From the NCBI GenBank assembly GCA_035695715.1, contig DASRRM010000102.1, forward strand, positions 1-46,732: 46,732 nucleotides of DNA, written 5' to 3'. The notes under the pieces are model-generated. The model was not told the origin of the DNA, made no database searches, and saw nothing but the letters and a program-made list of their open reading frames with translations. Shown here piece by piece: positions 31,517-41,163 of this stretch. The DNA comes from RYN-428 sp035695715. Its GTDB lineage: Bacteria > Planctomycetota > Phycisphaerae > Tepidisphaerales > Tepidisphaeraceae. Within the stretch, counting starts at the first letter, position 1. The number at the start of each line of letters is the position of its first letter. The position numbers and the translations under genes are program-made.

Positions 31517-34252
31517 ATGACGAGGAACATAGTCCAACTTCTTCTTTTCACGGCGGCGCTCGCCGGGTCCCGGGCTGCTGCCTTGGCAACGGACAAGGAA
31601 ACCGCCGCCGTGCCCCGCGTTACCACAGACAAGCGGGCGGGATATGACTGGTGGGCACTTCAACCCTTGAAGCAAGTTCACCCCCCGGCGGTGATGGATG
31701 CGGCGGTGGCTCGCAATCCAATTGATGCGTTTATTCTCGCGGGGCTGAAAGAGCACGGCCTTGCGCCGTCTCCAGAGGCGGACAAGCGCACGCTGATTCG
31801 GCGCGTGACCTTCGATCTGACCGGGCTTCCACCGACTTTTCAGCAGGTGGAGGCATTCGTGCGGGATGATTCGCCGGACGCTTACGAAAAGCTGGTCGAT
31901 CGGCTGCTTGCGTCGCCGGACTATGGCGTGCACTGGGCCCGGCACTGGCTTGACGTGGCGCGGTTTGGCGAAAGCGATGGGTTCGAACGCGATCAGTATC
32001 GCGCCGACGCCTGGCGATATCGCGATTGGGTCGTCGATGCGTTTAACAGCGACATGCCTTACGACCGGTTTGTGCGCATGCAAATTGCCGGGGATGTAAC
32101 CGAGCCGGTGTCGGCCGATGGGATCATCGCGACCGGATTTCTGGTGGGGACGGCCCGTGATGTCGTCGGCGAAGCCCAGCAAAGCGCCGCCATGCGGGCG
32201 GTGGTTCGCCAGGACCAGCTCGAGGATTTTGTCGGCACCGTCAGCCAGACTTTTCTGGGATTGACCGCGAATTGCGCGCGGTGCCATAACCACAAGTTTG
32301 ATCCGATTTCGCAGCGGGAATATTACCAGCTTGCCTCGGCACTGGCGGGCGTGAAAGCCGGCGAACGCGATTTGCCCGCCAATGCCGCGCATATGGCGGC
32401 GACTGCGTACAACGCGGTGTATGAGCGCCGCCTCGCGCAGCTTCAATCGCAAATTGCAAGCATCGAAAAGCCGGTGCGGGAAAAGCTCATCGCCAAACAT
32501 GCGCGGGATGCGGAGATTGTCGCGCCAAAGCCGATTGCCGAATGGCGTTTCAACGAAGACCTGCGCGATCACGTCGGATCGATGGACGCGACGCTCATCG
32601 GCGACGCGAAGCTGGCCGACGGCGCGCTGAAAGTGGGCGGCAGCGGATATGCCGTCACTTCCCCGATTGCCGTCCCGCTGACTGCCCGGACGCTGCAGGC
32701 GTGGGTCGTTCTGCACGATTTGAAGCAGGGTGGCGGCGGCGTGATGAGCCTTCAAACGCCCGATGGCAACGCGTTTGACGCCATCGTTTATGCCGAGCGC
32801 CAGCCGCGGCAGTGGATGGCGGGAAGCAATAATTACCAGCGCACGCTGTCATTCGATGGTCCGGAGGAACAATCCACCGGCCCGTTGCCTGTGCAGATGA
32901 CCATTGTGTATCAGGCGGATGGGACGATCATCGGCTACCGCAATGGCCTGCCCTATGGCCGGGCCTATAAGTCGTCTGGGCCGCTGAAGTTTCAAAGCGG
33001 AAAGGCGCAGCTTTTGTTCGGGCTGCGGCATCTGCCGGCCGGCGGGAATAAATTTCTCACGGGCGAAATTGTGAAAGCCCGCCTGTACGATCGCGCCTTA
33101 TCGGCGGCGGAAGTGGCGGCGTCGGCAGGCGTGAAGCCGGGCATCAGTGACGCAGAAGTGATCGCCGGTTTAAGTGAAACCGAGCGCGCCCAGCGCGATG
33201 TCTGCCTCAACGAGATGGCTGTCATCCATCGCCAGCAGGTCCGGGCGGCGTCGGCGAAAACCTACACCTGTGCGGCGGCGGAAAACCCTGGCATCACCCA
33301 TCTGCTGCTTCGTGGAAATCCCGCCAGCGAGAGTGATGTCGTTTCCCCCGGCGGCCTGTCGGCCATTGCGGGCCTTGATGCCGATTTCGGCCTCAAACCC
33401 GATGCGCCCGATGCCAAGCGCCGCCGAAAGCTGGCCGACTGGATCACCGATGCGCGCAATCCCCTCTTTTCCCGCGTCATCGTCAATCGCCTGTGGCTCT
33501 ATCATTTCGGCGATGGAATTGTCGAAACCCCAAACGACTTCGGCTTCAACGGCAGCCGCCCCTCCAACGTCGAACTGCTCGACTACCTCGCCAATCAGAT
33601 GCAGGGGGGCGGGTGGAGCATCAAAAAAATGCAACGGCTGATTGTCACTTCCGCCGCCTACCGCCAATCCTCATTGCCGCGTGGTGACGGCCTTAAAGCC
33701 GACGCGTCCAACCGCCTGCTCTGGCGGATGAGCCCGCGCCGAATCGAGGCCGAGGCCCTGCGCGATGCCATTCTGCAAACCGCCGGCGAACTGAATCCGC
33801 AACGTGGCGGCCCAGGTTACGAAGATTATTACACCTTCACCAACAACACCACCTTCTACGAATCGCGCGATTATAGCGGCGCGACGTTCAATCGCCGAAG
33901 TCTATACCGCAACTGGATTCGCTCCGGCCGCAATCCGTTTCTGGACGTATTCGATTGCCCCGACCCATCGACCAAGACCCCCCGCCGGGCCCTCACGACC
34001 ACGCCATTGCAGGCACTGGCGTTGATGAACGATTCGTTTGTGTTCCGGATGAGCGACAGCGTGGCCGGCGCGGTGAAGCGCCAAGCCGGCGAAAATACGG
34101 CCCGACAGGCCGAGGCTGTTTATGAACGCGTGCTCGATCGCAAACCAAGCGCCGAAGAAGCGGAGGACGCGGTAAACTTCATTCGCAAGCACGGCCTGCC
34201 CGCGCTGTGCCGGGTGATGTTCAATTGCAGCGAATTCGTGACGGTGGATTGA
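31517..34252 (+). CDS. DUF1549/DUF1553 protein with LamG-like domain and CxxCH
   Basis: About 911 aa from the ATG at 31517 with a signal peptide (VQLLLFTAALAGSRAAALA). An upstream TTG at 31478 is possible but would lengthen the signal. DUF1549 spans about 50-270 (NPIDAFILAGL, RVTFDLTGLPPT, WARHWLDVARFGESDGFERD). It ends with a heme-type motif CARCH at 253-257. A concanavalin/LamG-like insert follows at about 330-530. DUF1553 (about 620-900) has NPLFSRVIVNRLW and PRRALTTTPLQALALMN. It lacks the N-terminal PSC1 cytochrome domain often present in the family. The function is unproven. It is coupled to the DUF1501 gene downstream in the usual planctomycetal pair. Confidence 0.92.
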   Translation: MTRNIVQLLLFTAALAGSRAAALATDKETAAVPRVTTDKRAGYDWWALQPLKQVHPPAVMDAAVARNPIDAFILAGLKEHGLAPSPEADKRTLIRRVTFDLTGLPPTFQQVEAFVRDDSPDAYEKLVDRLLASPDYGVHWARHWLDVARFGESDGFERDQYRADAWRYRDWVVDAFNSDMPYDRFVRMQIAGDVTEPVSADGIIATGFLVGTARDVVGEAQQSAAMRAVVRQDQLEDFVGTVSQTFLGLTANCARCHNHKFDPISQREYYQLASALAGVKAGERDLPANAAHMAATAYNAVYERRLAQLQSQIASIEKPVREKLIAKHARDAEIVAPKPIAEWRFNEDLRDHVGSMDATLIGDAKLADGALKVGGSGYAVTSPIAVPLTARTLQAWVVLHDLKQGGGGVMSLQTPDGNAFDAIVYAERQPRQWMAGSNNYQRTLSFDGPEEQSTGPLPVQMTIVYQADGTIIGYRNGLPYGRAYKSSGPLKFQSGKAQLLFGLRHLPAGGNKFLTGEIVKARLYDRALSAAEVAASAGVKPGISDAEVIAGLSETERAQRDVCLNEMAVIHRQQVRAASAKTYTCAAAENPGITHLLLRGNPASESDVVSPGGLSAIAGLDADFGLKPDAPDAKRRRKLADWITDARNPLFSRVIVNRLWLYHFGDGIVETPNDFGFNGSRPSNVELLDYLANQMQGGGWSIKKMQRLIVTSAAYRQSSLPRGDGLKADASNRLLWRMSPRRIEAEALRDAILQTAGELNPQRGGPGYEDYYTFTNNTTFYESRDYSGATFNRRSLYRNWIRSGRNPFLDVFDCPDPSTKTPRRALTTTPLQALALMNDSFVFRMSDSVAGAVKRQAGENTARQAEAVYERVLDRKPSAEEAEDAVNFIRKHGLPALCRVMFNCSEFVTVD

Positions 34253-34310
34253 GAGCACAAAGAGCAAGTTTTCGCCGGGTTGCGAGAGAAAGAACGGCGT
34301 GATCATCAAA

Positions 34311-35768
34311 ATGAACCATGCACTGAATGTTCGCCAGGCGCCGCTGATCGATCGGCGCGGACTTCTGCGCTGGGCGTCGGCGGGAATTGGCGCGGTGGCG
34401 CTCTCGGCTTTGCTTTTGCGCGACGGCGTTGCGGACGCCAGCGAAGCGGTCGCGCGGCAACATCAGATCCCCCACTTCCTGCCGCGGGCCAAACGCGTGA
34501 TTCACCTTTGCGCCATGGGCGGCGTGAGCCAGGTGGATACCTTTGATTACAAACCGGCGCTGCAGCAATTGCACGGCAAATCGCTGGGTGGCGGCGCCAA
34601 GCCGGACGTGTTTTTTGGCAAAGTGGGCCTGCTTCGCAAAAGCGATTTTCCGTTTACGCAATTCGGCAGGAGCGGGCATTGGATCTCCAGCTTGTTTCCG
34701 CATCTGGGAACGGTGGCCGATGAATTGTGCATCGTGAAATCGATGATTGCCGACACATCGAATCACACCCCCGCCGCCTTTCAACAATTGACGGGGTTTC
34801 GCCTCAATGGCTTTCCCACAATGGGCGCATGGGTCAGCTATGGCCTGGGAAACATGACGGAAAATCTGCCGGCGTTTGTCGTCATTCCCGACGCCCGCCA
34901 GCTTCCGCCCGGCGGGTCGATCAACTGGACCAACGGCTTTCTGCCCGCCCGGCATCAGGGCGTGGTCATGCGCGCCGGCGGGACGGCCATCGACGATTTG
35001 CAGCCGGCGCGAAACGTTGATGCCGCCACCGAAGCCGACAGCCGGGCGCTTCTTGCACGCATGAATCGGCGGCATCTGCAAGCGCATGGCGGCGAGGATC
35101 TGCTGGCGGCGCGGTTGAAGAGCTACGAACTGGCGGCACAAATGCAGCTTGCCGTGCCGGAAGTCAGCAGCCTGGATGCGGAAACGCCGGCCATGCGCGA
35201 GATGTACGGCATCGGCAAAAAGGAAACCAACGACTTTGGCCGCGGATGTTTATTGGCCCGGCGGCTTTTGGAACGGGGCGTGCGCTTTGTGCAGCTTTTT
35301 TCCGGCGGGGCGCTGGGCTCGCCGCGAATCAACTGGGACGGCCATGAAGATTGCAGGGCCAATCATGCCCAGGAGGCGCTGCGCGTCGATCAGCCGATCG
35401 CCGCTTTGCTGAAGGATCTTCGGCAACGGGGAATGCTGGATGACACGCTGGTGCTGTTCACGTCGGAATTCGGCCGAACGCCTTTCACGCAGGCAGAGGC
35501 CAATCAGATTGGGGCGGGCCGCGATCATAACCAGTATGGATTTTCCATCTGGCTGGCCGGCGGCGGAATCAAGCCGGGCATTTCTTATGGCAGCACCGAC
35601 GAGACCGGCTGGAAAGCCGCCGAGAATATCGTCGCCTGGCCGGACCTTCACGCGACAGTTCTGAATACTTTGGGCATCGACCACCGCCGATTGACGTTCT
35701 ACCATAACGGCATTCAGCGGCGGTTGACCAATGTCAGCGGTGAAGTTGTCCGGGAGATTTTGGCGTGA
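34311..35768 (+). CDS. DUF1501 family protein
   Basis: 485 aa from the ATG at 34311 (a GTG at 34299 is also possible). The N-terminus has RRGLLRWASAGIGAVALSALLL, a Tat-like signal with a single RR. The family signatures follow: HLCAMGGVSQVDTFDYKPAL, NHTPAAFQQLTG, and the sulfatase-like LVLFTSEFGRTPFTQ. It is a sulfatase/phosphatase-fold protein exported by Tat or Sec. Its partner is the preceding DUF1549/1553 gene, 58 bp upstream. Its stop codon overlaps the antiporter start by 4 bases. Confidence 0.93.
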   Translation: MNHALNVRQAPLIDRRGLLRWASAGIGAVALSALLLRDGVADASEAVARQHQIPHFLPRAKRVIHLCAMGGVSQVDTFDYKPALQQLHGKSLGGGAKPDVFFGKVGLLRKSDFPFTQFGRSGHWISSLFPHLGTVADELCIVKSMIADTSNHTPAAFQQLTGFRLNGFPTMGAWVSYGLGNMTENLPAFVVIPDARQLPPGGSINWTNGFLPARHQGVVMRAGGTAIDDLQPARNVDAATEADSRALLARMNRRHLQAHGGEDLLAARLKSYELAAQMQLAVPEVSSLDAETPAMREMYGIGKKETNDFGRGCLLARRLLERGVRFVQLFSGGALGSPRINWDGHEDCRANHAQEALRVDQPIAALLKDLRQRGMLDDTLVLFTSEFGRTPFTQAEANQIGAGRDHNQYGFSIWLAGGGIKPGISYGSTDETGWKAAENIVAWPDLHATVLNTLGIDHRRLTFYHNGIQRRLTNVSGEVVREILA

Positions 35769-37669
35769 TTTTGAACTTCTCCCTCTCGGCAATATCACTG
35801 GATGACCCGGCGGTTGGACTCGGCGCCATTGTCGTGCTGGGAATTGGCGCGCAATGGCTTGCCTGGCGAATGCGCCTGCCGTCGATCTTGTTCCTTCTTT
35901 TCACCGGTATCAGCGCCGGGCCAGTTTATGGTTGGGTCGACCCTGATGCTTTGCTCGGCAAACTGCTTTTGCCGGCGGTTTCATTGTCGGTCGGACTGGT
36001 GCTCTTTGAGGGCGGACTGGGATTGCGGCTTGCCGATTTGCACGGTGCCGGGTCGGTCGTGCGAAACCTCGTCACCGTCGGCTCTTTGGTGACCTGGGCC
36101 ATCACCGCATTGGCGGCCCACTTCATCGTTGCCATGCATTGGCCGCTGTCGATTCTGCTGGGCGCGGTGCTGGTGGTGACCGGGCCAACGGTGATTGGCC
36201 CGCTGCTTCGGCATATCCGGCCGATTGGAAAAGTCGGCCCGATTTTGCGCTGGGAGGGAACGGTTATCGATCCCATCGGCGCGCTGCTGGCGGTGCTGGT
36301 GTTTCACGCCATCGAGGCTGGCGGACTTCGTGGGGCGGCGCCGGGCGTGGCATTGGAGGTGCTGAAAACCGTCGGCATCGGCGGCGCGATCGGGCTGGCG
36401 GCGGCGTATATCCTGGTCTTTGTCCTGCGCCGATTCTGGGTGCCGGATTATTTGCAGAACCCGGTATCGCTGATGATGGTGATCGCGGCGTTTGTGACGT
36501 CGAACGTGCTGCAGCCGGACTCGGGGTTGTTTACCGCCGTTATCATGGGCGTTGTGCTGGCCAATCAGCGCGATGTGCAGATTCGCCATATCGTGGAGTT
36601 CAAGGAAAATTTGTCGGTGCTTCTGGTTTCATCGCTGTTCATCGTTCTTGCCGCACGCCTGAAGTGGGAACATTTGCTAAAAGTCAGTTGGAGGAGCCTG
36701 GGGTTCCTGGCCGTGATCATCCTCGTGGGCCGGCCATTGTGCGTCTGGATATCGTCCATCGGCTCGGGGCTGACCCATCGCGAGCGGACGTTTCTGGCGT
36801 GGATGGGACCGCGGGGAATCGTGGCGGCGTCGGTGGCATCGGTTTTTGCCCTGCGCCTGCCGCGCGACCGCTTTCCGGACGCCGACCTGCTGGTTTCGTT
36901 GACGTTCCTGGTGATCATCGGCACCGTAATCGTTTATGCGCTATCGGCCGGGGCGCTGGCAAAGAAGCTTGGCCTGGCGCGCTCGGGGGCGGCGGGATTT
37001 TTGGTGGCGGGTGCCGGGCCGCTGGCGCGTGCCATCGGCAAAACGCTGCACGACAATGGTTTTGAGGTGCTGTTGGTCGATACCAACAAGGACAACATTC
37101 GCCGCGCTCGCGACGAGGGGACGCCGACCTATCTCGCCAGCGTCTTATCCGAGCGGGTGTTTCAGCGGATCGCCCTGACGGGAATCGGGCGATTGCTGGC
37201 GCTGACGCCGAGCGATGAGGTGAATGCCCTGGCGACCGTGCAATACAGCCGGGCGTTCGGCCGATCGGAAGTTTATCAACTCGCCCCCGCCGGCCAGCCC
37301 GGCAGCCGGGCTGAGGCAGTGGCAACCGACCTTCGCGGCCGACTGTTGTTTGATCCGCCCTTGCCGGCGGCCGAGTTGAGCCCCCGGATTCTGGCTGGCG
37401 GGTCGATCCGGGCAGTGCGCCTCAGCGAGGGATTTGGCTATGGCGAATTTCGCATTCATTTTCAGGACAAGGCGGTTGTGCTGCTCGTCACCGACGCCGG
37501 TGGAACGATCGCCGTCGCCACCGGCGACCTTTCCGGACAGGCCCGGCCTGGGCAGACGCTGTTTTGCCTGATGTCGGTCGATGCCCCCGCGATGCCGGCC
37601 GTCGAAATCGCCGAGACCGGCGTGGTTGAAGTCGCCGACCCGGCGAAGATTGGGGCGGCCGGGGCATGA
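35765..37669 (+). CDS. CPA1-type sodium/proton antiporter with RCK-like domain
   Basis: 634 aa. About twelve helices (residues 8-400) include the CPA1 motifs VVTGPTVIGPLL and EGTVIDPIGALLAV. A Rossmann domain of the TrkA-N/RCK type follows (about 405-525; GFLVAGAGPLARAIGKTLHDNG binding a nucleotide), then a C-terminal tail of about 110 residues. It exchanges sodium or potassium for protons, and the RCK part probably gates the transporter. The start GTG overlaps the DUF1501 stop (GTGA), suggesting translational coupling, an unusual pairing for a DUF1501 gene. Confidence 0.9.
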   Translation: MILNFSLSAISLDDPAVGLGAIVVLGIGAQWLAWRMRLPSILFLLFTGISAGPVYGWVDPDALLGKLLLPAVSLSVGLVLFEGGLGLRLADLHGAGSVVRNLVTVGSLVTWAITALAAHFIVAMHWPLSILLGAVLVVTGPTVIGPLLRHIRPIGKVGPILRWEGTVIDPIGALLAVLVFHAIEAGGLRGAAPGVALEVLKTVGIGGAIGLAAAYILVFVLRRFWVPDYLQNPVSLMMVIAAFVTSNVLQPDSGLFTAVIMGVVLANQRDVQIRHIVEFKENLSVLLVSSLFIVLAARLKWEHLLKVSWRSLGFLAVIILVGRPLCVWISSIGSGLTHRERTFLAWMGPRGIVAASVASVFALRLPRDRFPDADLLVSLTFLVIIGTVIVYALSAGALAKKLGLARSGAAGFLVAGAGPLARAIGKTLHDNGFEVLLVDTNKDNIRRARDEGTPTYLASVLSERVFQRIALTGIGRLLALTPSDEVNALATVQYSRAFGRSEVYQLAPAGQPGSRAEAVATDLRGRLLFDPPLPAAELSPRILAGGSIRAVRLSEGFGYGEFRIHFQDKAVVLLVTDAGGTIAVATGDLSGQARPGQTLFCLMSVDAPAMPAVEIAETGVVEVADPAKIGAAGA

Positions 37670-37799
37670 ACCGGGGCGGCGGACTTGGTGTATTAGTGCT
37701 GCAACGCTATCCGCTGCTCGACTGAGATATGCATCAAAAGCCATGGCTCGCGAAGGCGCGAAGGAAAACGAAGAAAATCCCGGAAATTTGGCTTCGGCT

Positions 37800-37950
37800 C
37801 TTAGAGCTTTTTTTTGGTTGATCGAGCGGGCAATCGTCATCCTGAGGTACTCCGAAGGATCTGGCTCGCCGTCGTGTATCGGCAAGATCCTTCGGGGTAC
37901 CTCAGGATGACGGTCGCGCAAACGCGCCACCAACCTGAAAAGTGCTATAG
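37800..37950. mobile_element. MITE-like element, copy 1
   Basis: A 151-bp non-coding element. Its core is a palindrome (GTCATCCTGAGG..TCCGAAGGATC ... GATCCTTCGG..CCTCAGGATGAC). Its ends resemble each other inverted: CTTAGAGC..TTTT..GG on the left, CCTGAAAAGTGCTATAG on the right. Copy 2 at 43416-43565 is the same element in reverse orientation, matching both ends and core. No transposase and no clear target duplication. Confidence 0.75.
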
Positions 37951-38009
37951 GTCGCGCAAAACGTGAAGTGAACCGGTGTTGGATAGCGGCTCAGTTTGAA
38001 TTGATCATC

Positions 38010-38096
38010 GGGTGCCACAGGTCGCGGTACGCCGAGACCTGTGCCTTCGGTCGGTCCAAAAACACAGGTTTCGGCGTACCGCGACCTGTGGCACCC
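38010..38096. repeat. 34-bp inverted repeat (REPIN-like)
   Basis: Arms 38010-38043 and 38063-38096 differ at one position. Each arm contains its own hairpin (CACAGGTC, 12-base loop, GACCTGTG). Weaker symmetry extends out to about 37992 and 38115. It lies 56 bp before the C45 gene. Confidence 0.9.
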
Positions 38097-38152
38097 ATCG
38101 GACAACTTAAACTGGTTCATTACCACCTGTGCGTTACTCGCAAAAAATAATC

Positions 38153-39268
38153 ATGAAACGACACACCCCTTTCTCCTGCCTCGCCCTCCTTCTCACCGTG
38201 GCGATCGCGGGTCCGCAGCTTCGCGCTGATGGGCCGCCGCCCGCCGCGGAGAAGCCGGCGATTCCCATCGTGGTTCTGCACGGCACCTCCGCCGACATGG
38301 GCACGCAGCATGCCAGGCAACTCGCCACGTCCATCGATTATCTTCACGAGCATTATTTGAAGGTGTTTCTCGGGACGACGACGCATCGGCTGCTGGCGAT
38401 GGGGGCGGCCCGCGCGTTTGAGCAGAAGTTTTTGCCGGAGCATCTGGCGGAAGTGAACGCAATGGCAACGCAGTGCGGGATGGACCGCGATGAGGCGATT
38501 TTGGCGCAATGCTTTTTGGATTTGACCCCGATGTCGGCCTGTTCGACGATCACCCTTCCCGCCGACGCCGCCCCCGATCATATTGCCCGGTTTGGCCGCA
38601 ACCTTGATTTCCCATCATTGAACATCGCCGACAAATACACGGCCCTGTTTATCTATGAGCCGACGGATGGCCGCTACAAATTCGCGTCGGTGGGATGGCC
38701 GGGAATGATCGGCGTGCTAAGCGGCATCAACGAGCATGGGCTTTGCCTGGCAAATATGGAAGTGAAGCGCGCCGCACGCCTGCCCATGGCGATGCCATAC
38801 ACGCTGCTGTATCGAACCGTGCTGGAAAAGTGCAAAACGGTTGACGAGGCGATCGATCTCCTGCAAAAAACGCCCCGGCAAACGCCGAACAATTTAATGT
38901 TGATGGACGCGGATGGTCATCGCGCGGTGGTGGAACTGACGCCGGAGGCGGTTGTGGTTCGCCGGGGATCGGAAGGGGCGAGCCTGATCAGCACGAATCA
39001 TCAACGCGGAGAGGATGCCGACACTGCCGGGCGGTGCAAGCGGTATGATTTCCTGCACGACACGTCGAAGAGCGAATATGGCAAGATCGATGAAGCGGAA
39101 TTGCAAAAAATGCTGGCCGGCGCCAGTCAGGGGAATTTCACGCTGCAAACGATGGTGTTTGAGCCGGGTAGTCGGGTGATGTATTTGAGTGCGGGGAAGA
39201 ATTCGGCTCGGGGGACGTTTACGCGGGTCGAGTTGAAGAAATATTTTGATGAGCCGCGTGGGTCGTGA
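38153..39268 (+). CDS. C45-type acyltransferase/peptidase (AAT-like), secreted
   Basis: 371 aa from the ATG at 38153, with a signal peptide (SCLALLLTVAIAGPQLRA). The nucleophile Cys130 in SACSTI becomes the new N-terminal residue after self-cleavage in the family, and is followed by FGRNLDFP, typical of C45 (acyl-CoA:6-aminopenicillanate acyltransferase-like) N-terminal nucleophile hydrolases. GINEHGLCLANMEV is also family-like. The likely activity is hydrolysis or transfer of an amide bond in the periplasm. The substrate is unknown. Self-processing is inferred from the motif. Confidence 0.8.
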   Translation: MKRHTPFSCLALLLTVAIAGPQLRADGPPPAAEKPAIPIVVLHGTSADMGTQHARQLATSIDYLHEHYLKVFLGTTTHRLLAMGAARAFEQKFLPEHLAEVNAMATQCGMDRDEAILAQCFLDLTPMSACSTITLPADAAPDHIARFGRNLDFPSLNIADKYTALFIYEPTDGRYKFASVGWPGMIGVLSGINEHGLCLANMEVKRAARLPMAMPYTLLYRTVLEKCKTVDEAIDLLQKTPRQTPNNLMLMDADGHRAVVELTPEAVVVRRGSEGASLISTNHQRGEDADTAGRCKRYDFLHDTSKSEYGKIDEAELQKMLAGASQGNFTLQTMVFEPGSRVMYLSAGKNSARGTFTRVELKKYFDEPRGS

Positions 39269-39298
39269 AATGCTGAATTCCTGATAAAACACGGAAAG

Positions 39299-39397
39299 TG
39301 AACGCCAAGACGCCATGGACGCCAAGGAGCGCCGCCAAGGATAGAATGGGATTTTTCTGTCTTTCCGAACTTGGCGATCTTGGAGTCTTGGCGTTCA
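39299..39397. repeat. 28-bp imperfect inverted repeat (AACGCCAAGACGCC type)
   Basis: Arms 39299-39326 and 39370-39397 match at 24 of 28 positions. A short fragment of the same type (CACCAAGACGCCAA) lies near 8213. It lies between the C45 gene and the HExxH gene. Confidence 0.75.
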
Positions 39398-39517
39398 ACC
39401 ATTCTGTCGTTGCATTTCGGAAGTGGATGTAGTCGCTGCCGGGCATTGCAGGGCCAGCGCGGAAGAGTGAACGACCGCGCAAGCACCTTGCCTTTTCAAT
39501 CTTGCCGAAGGACGTCT

Positions 39518-40504
39518 ATGCCGAATTCCATTTCCACTTTGGTCTGCGGGTTAATATTGTTCACTCTGCCGATATGTCAAAACGCGCGCGGCGCGGACGC
39601 ACCGAGCGACTCCACGGCCAAACCGGCTTACACCGCCCTTCCCGCCGACGTATCGGCCGGCGCAACCACGCGACCGGTCGTGCAGGTCGGGCCGATCTCC
39701 GATGAACTGCGGTCGGCTTATCATCTCGACCCGTTCTACAAGAAAACCGCTTCGATCGACGGCATTGTGATCATCGCCTCGGACAAGGTTTCCGATTACG
39801 CGTTGCTGGAATGTGCCTGGACGCTGGACCATATGCTCAATGGCCGAACGATGGCAAAGGAAGCGCTGGTGAAGGCGAAGGTGCGGGTGGGAATCCTGGC
39901 GGTGACGGAATACACCATGGATATTCCCGAGAACAAGCGCATGGGAAACGGTGCGTATAACGACCGCCGCTCGCGCGGGCTGGGCGGGTTGCCGCTGGCG
40001 ACGTGTGCCGAGGAAAACCTGTTGAACCTGCGGCACGATCCTTACAACGCCGAGAACATCACGATTCATGAATTCTCGCACACGGTTGCCAGTGCGATTC
40101 GCCGGATGCATCCTGAGTGGTATACAAAGTTGAAGGACGCCTACGCTCAGGCGATGAAGGCGGGGCTGTATGCGAAGAGCTATGCGGCCACCAATGAGCA
40201 GGAATATTGGGCCGAGGGAGCGCAATCGTGGTTTGACTGCGCATCCGCCCACAACGACGGCGGCAATTCAACCCGCGCGCAGCTCAAAGCCTACGACCCG
40301 GCCCTGGCCGCGTTGCTAGCCGAGGTGTACGGCGACGGAGAATGGCGCTATTTCAAGACGACCAGCCCCAAGCGCCCGGCGGGTGATCGGGCCCACCTGG
40401 CCGGCTTCGAGCGCAGCACGATGCCGGCGTTCGATTTCAACAATTCCCCGCGAATCCGGGCCTTGGCGGAGAAGCCGGCTGGTGAGACAAGCCAGAAAAA
40501 GTGA
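39518..40504 (+). CDS. Secreted HExxH metalloprotease-like protein
   Basis: 328 aa from the ATG at 39518 (GAAGGA upstream). A signal peptide is present (LVCGLILFTLPICQNARG). The zinc motif HEFSH at 184-188 sits in NITIHEFSHTV. A candidate third ligand is Glu233 in EYWAEGAQSWFD, a gluzincin-like layout seen in some anthrax-lethal-factor-like and secreted proteases. The C-terminal 80 residues are less conserved. Its substrate is not known. It follows the C45 gene on the same strand after 249 bp containing a palindrome, so a shared message is doubtful. Confidence 0.7.
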   Translation: MPNSISTLVCGLILFTLPICQNARGADAPSDSTAKPAYTALPADVSAGATTRPVVQVGPISDELRSAYHLDPFYKKTASIDGIVIIASDKVSDYALLECAWTLDHMLNGRTMAKEALVKAKVRVGILAVTEYTMDIPENKRMGNGAYNDRRSRGLGGLPLATCAEENLLNLRHDPYNAENITIHEFSHTVASAIRRMHPEWYTKLKDAYAQAMKAGLYAKSYAATNEQEYWAEGAQSWFDCASAHNDGGNSTRAQLKAYDPALAALLAEVYGDGEWRYFKTTSPKRPAGDRAHLAGFERSTMPAFDFNNSPRIRALAEKPAGETSQKK

Positions 40505-40901
40505 AGCTGGGAGAATGAGCGGCGCGCGGTCGCATAGCGGCCGCATATCAGCGTGGGAAATAGGCTTCGTATAAAAGCTGGATAATGAGAACTCCGAACA
40601 CCCCTCGGTAGCCGAGAGACTGACCTTCGCGGCTATCTTCGCGCGCGAGCGGTTTTTGGTTGCGAGCACCGGCCGCGCTGTGGCGGAGCTCAGACGTGCC
40701 CTTGTCGAACCGCCTCACCCGAACGCTGAATACATAAGTGGACTCACAATTCACCCGATTCCAAACACACACTCATCTCGTTCTTGACGCAATTCATCCC
40801 CGCCACTATCTTGGCACCCCTTCCGCGAGGCCAGCAGCGGCTGGTATCAGTGCGGACTTTGTGCAAAATTGCACGAACTGCCATTTTCGCGAGGTTTTCG
40901 C
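40505..40901. other. Gap before the atp operon
   Basis: About 400 bp with no gene that I can support. It holds short symmetric stretches around 40600-40680 (CGGTAGCCGAG; TTCGCGGCTATCTTCGC), but no long arms. The promoter of the atp operon probably lies here but was not located. Confidence 0.5.
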
Positions 40902-41141
40902 TTGCCCAAAAACGACTCCAGTTGGGGCCTGCTGGTTAACCTCGGCTCGCAGTTGCTGGCGGGCGTTTTGCTCGGATTGTTGATCGGGCAATGGTTCGAT
41001 CGCAAATACGGCTGGACGCCTTGGGCGACTCTGGTGTGTACGCTCTTGGGCGTGGCCGGTGGAATGTATTCGATGATTCGCGAGGGCTTGCGGGCGAACC
41101 GCGATGCCCCGGACAAGAAGCCGCCCAAGACGGGCGCGTAG
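40902..41141 (+). CDS. AtpZ/AtpI-like ATP synthase accessory protein
   Basis: 79 aa from a TTG at 40902, with GAGG seven bases upstream. An ATG at 40869 is an alternative that adds 11 residues. Two transmembrane helices (GLLVNLGSQLLAGVLLGLLIG and ATLVCTLLGVAGGMYSMI) flank the AtpZ-type motif GQWFDRKYGWTPW. In other bacteria AtpZ/AtpI help Mg2+ handling or assembly of the c-ring. It is the first gene of the atp operon. Confidence 0.8.
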   Translation: MPKNDSSWGLLVNLGSQLLAGVLLGLLIGQWFDRKYGWTPWATLVCTLLGVAGGMYSMIREGLRANRDAPDKKPPKTGA

Positions 41142-41163
41142 TTGTAAACGGGATCGATTGAGA

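Noticed and set aside
31328..32755. 475-aa minus-strand frame
   Set aside because: Antisense to the DUF1549 region. No domain features and an Arg/His-rich composition.
40548..40772. 74-aa minus-strand frame upstream of the atp operon
   Set aside because: No domain, no ribosome site and no homology that I recognise. Treated as non-coding.
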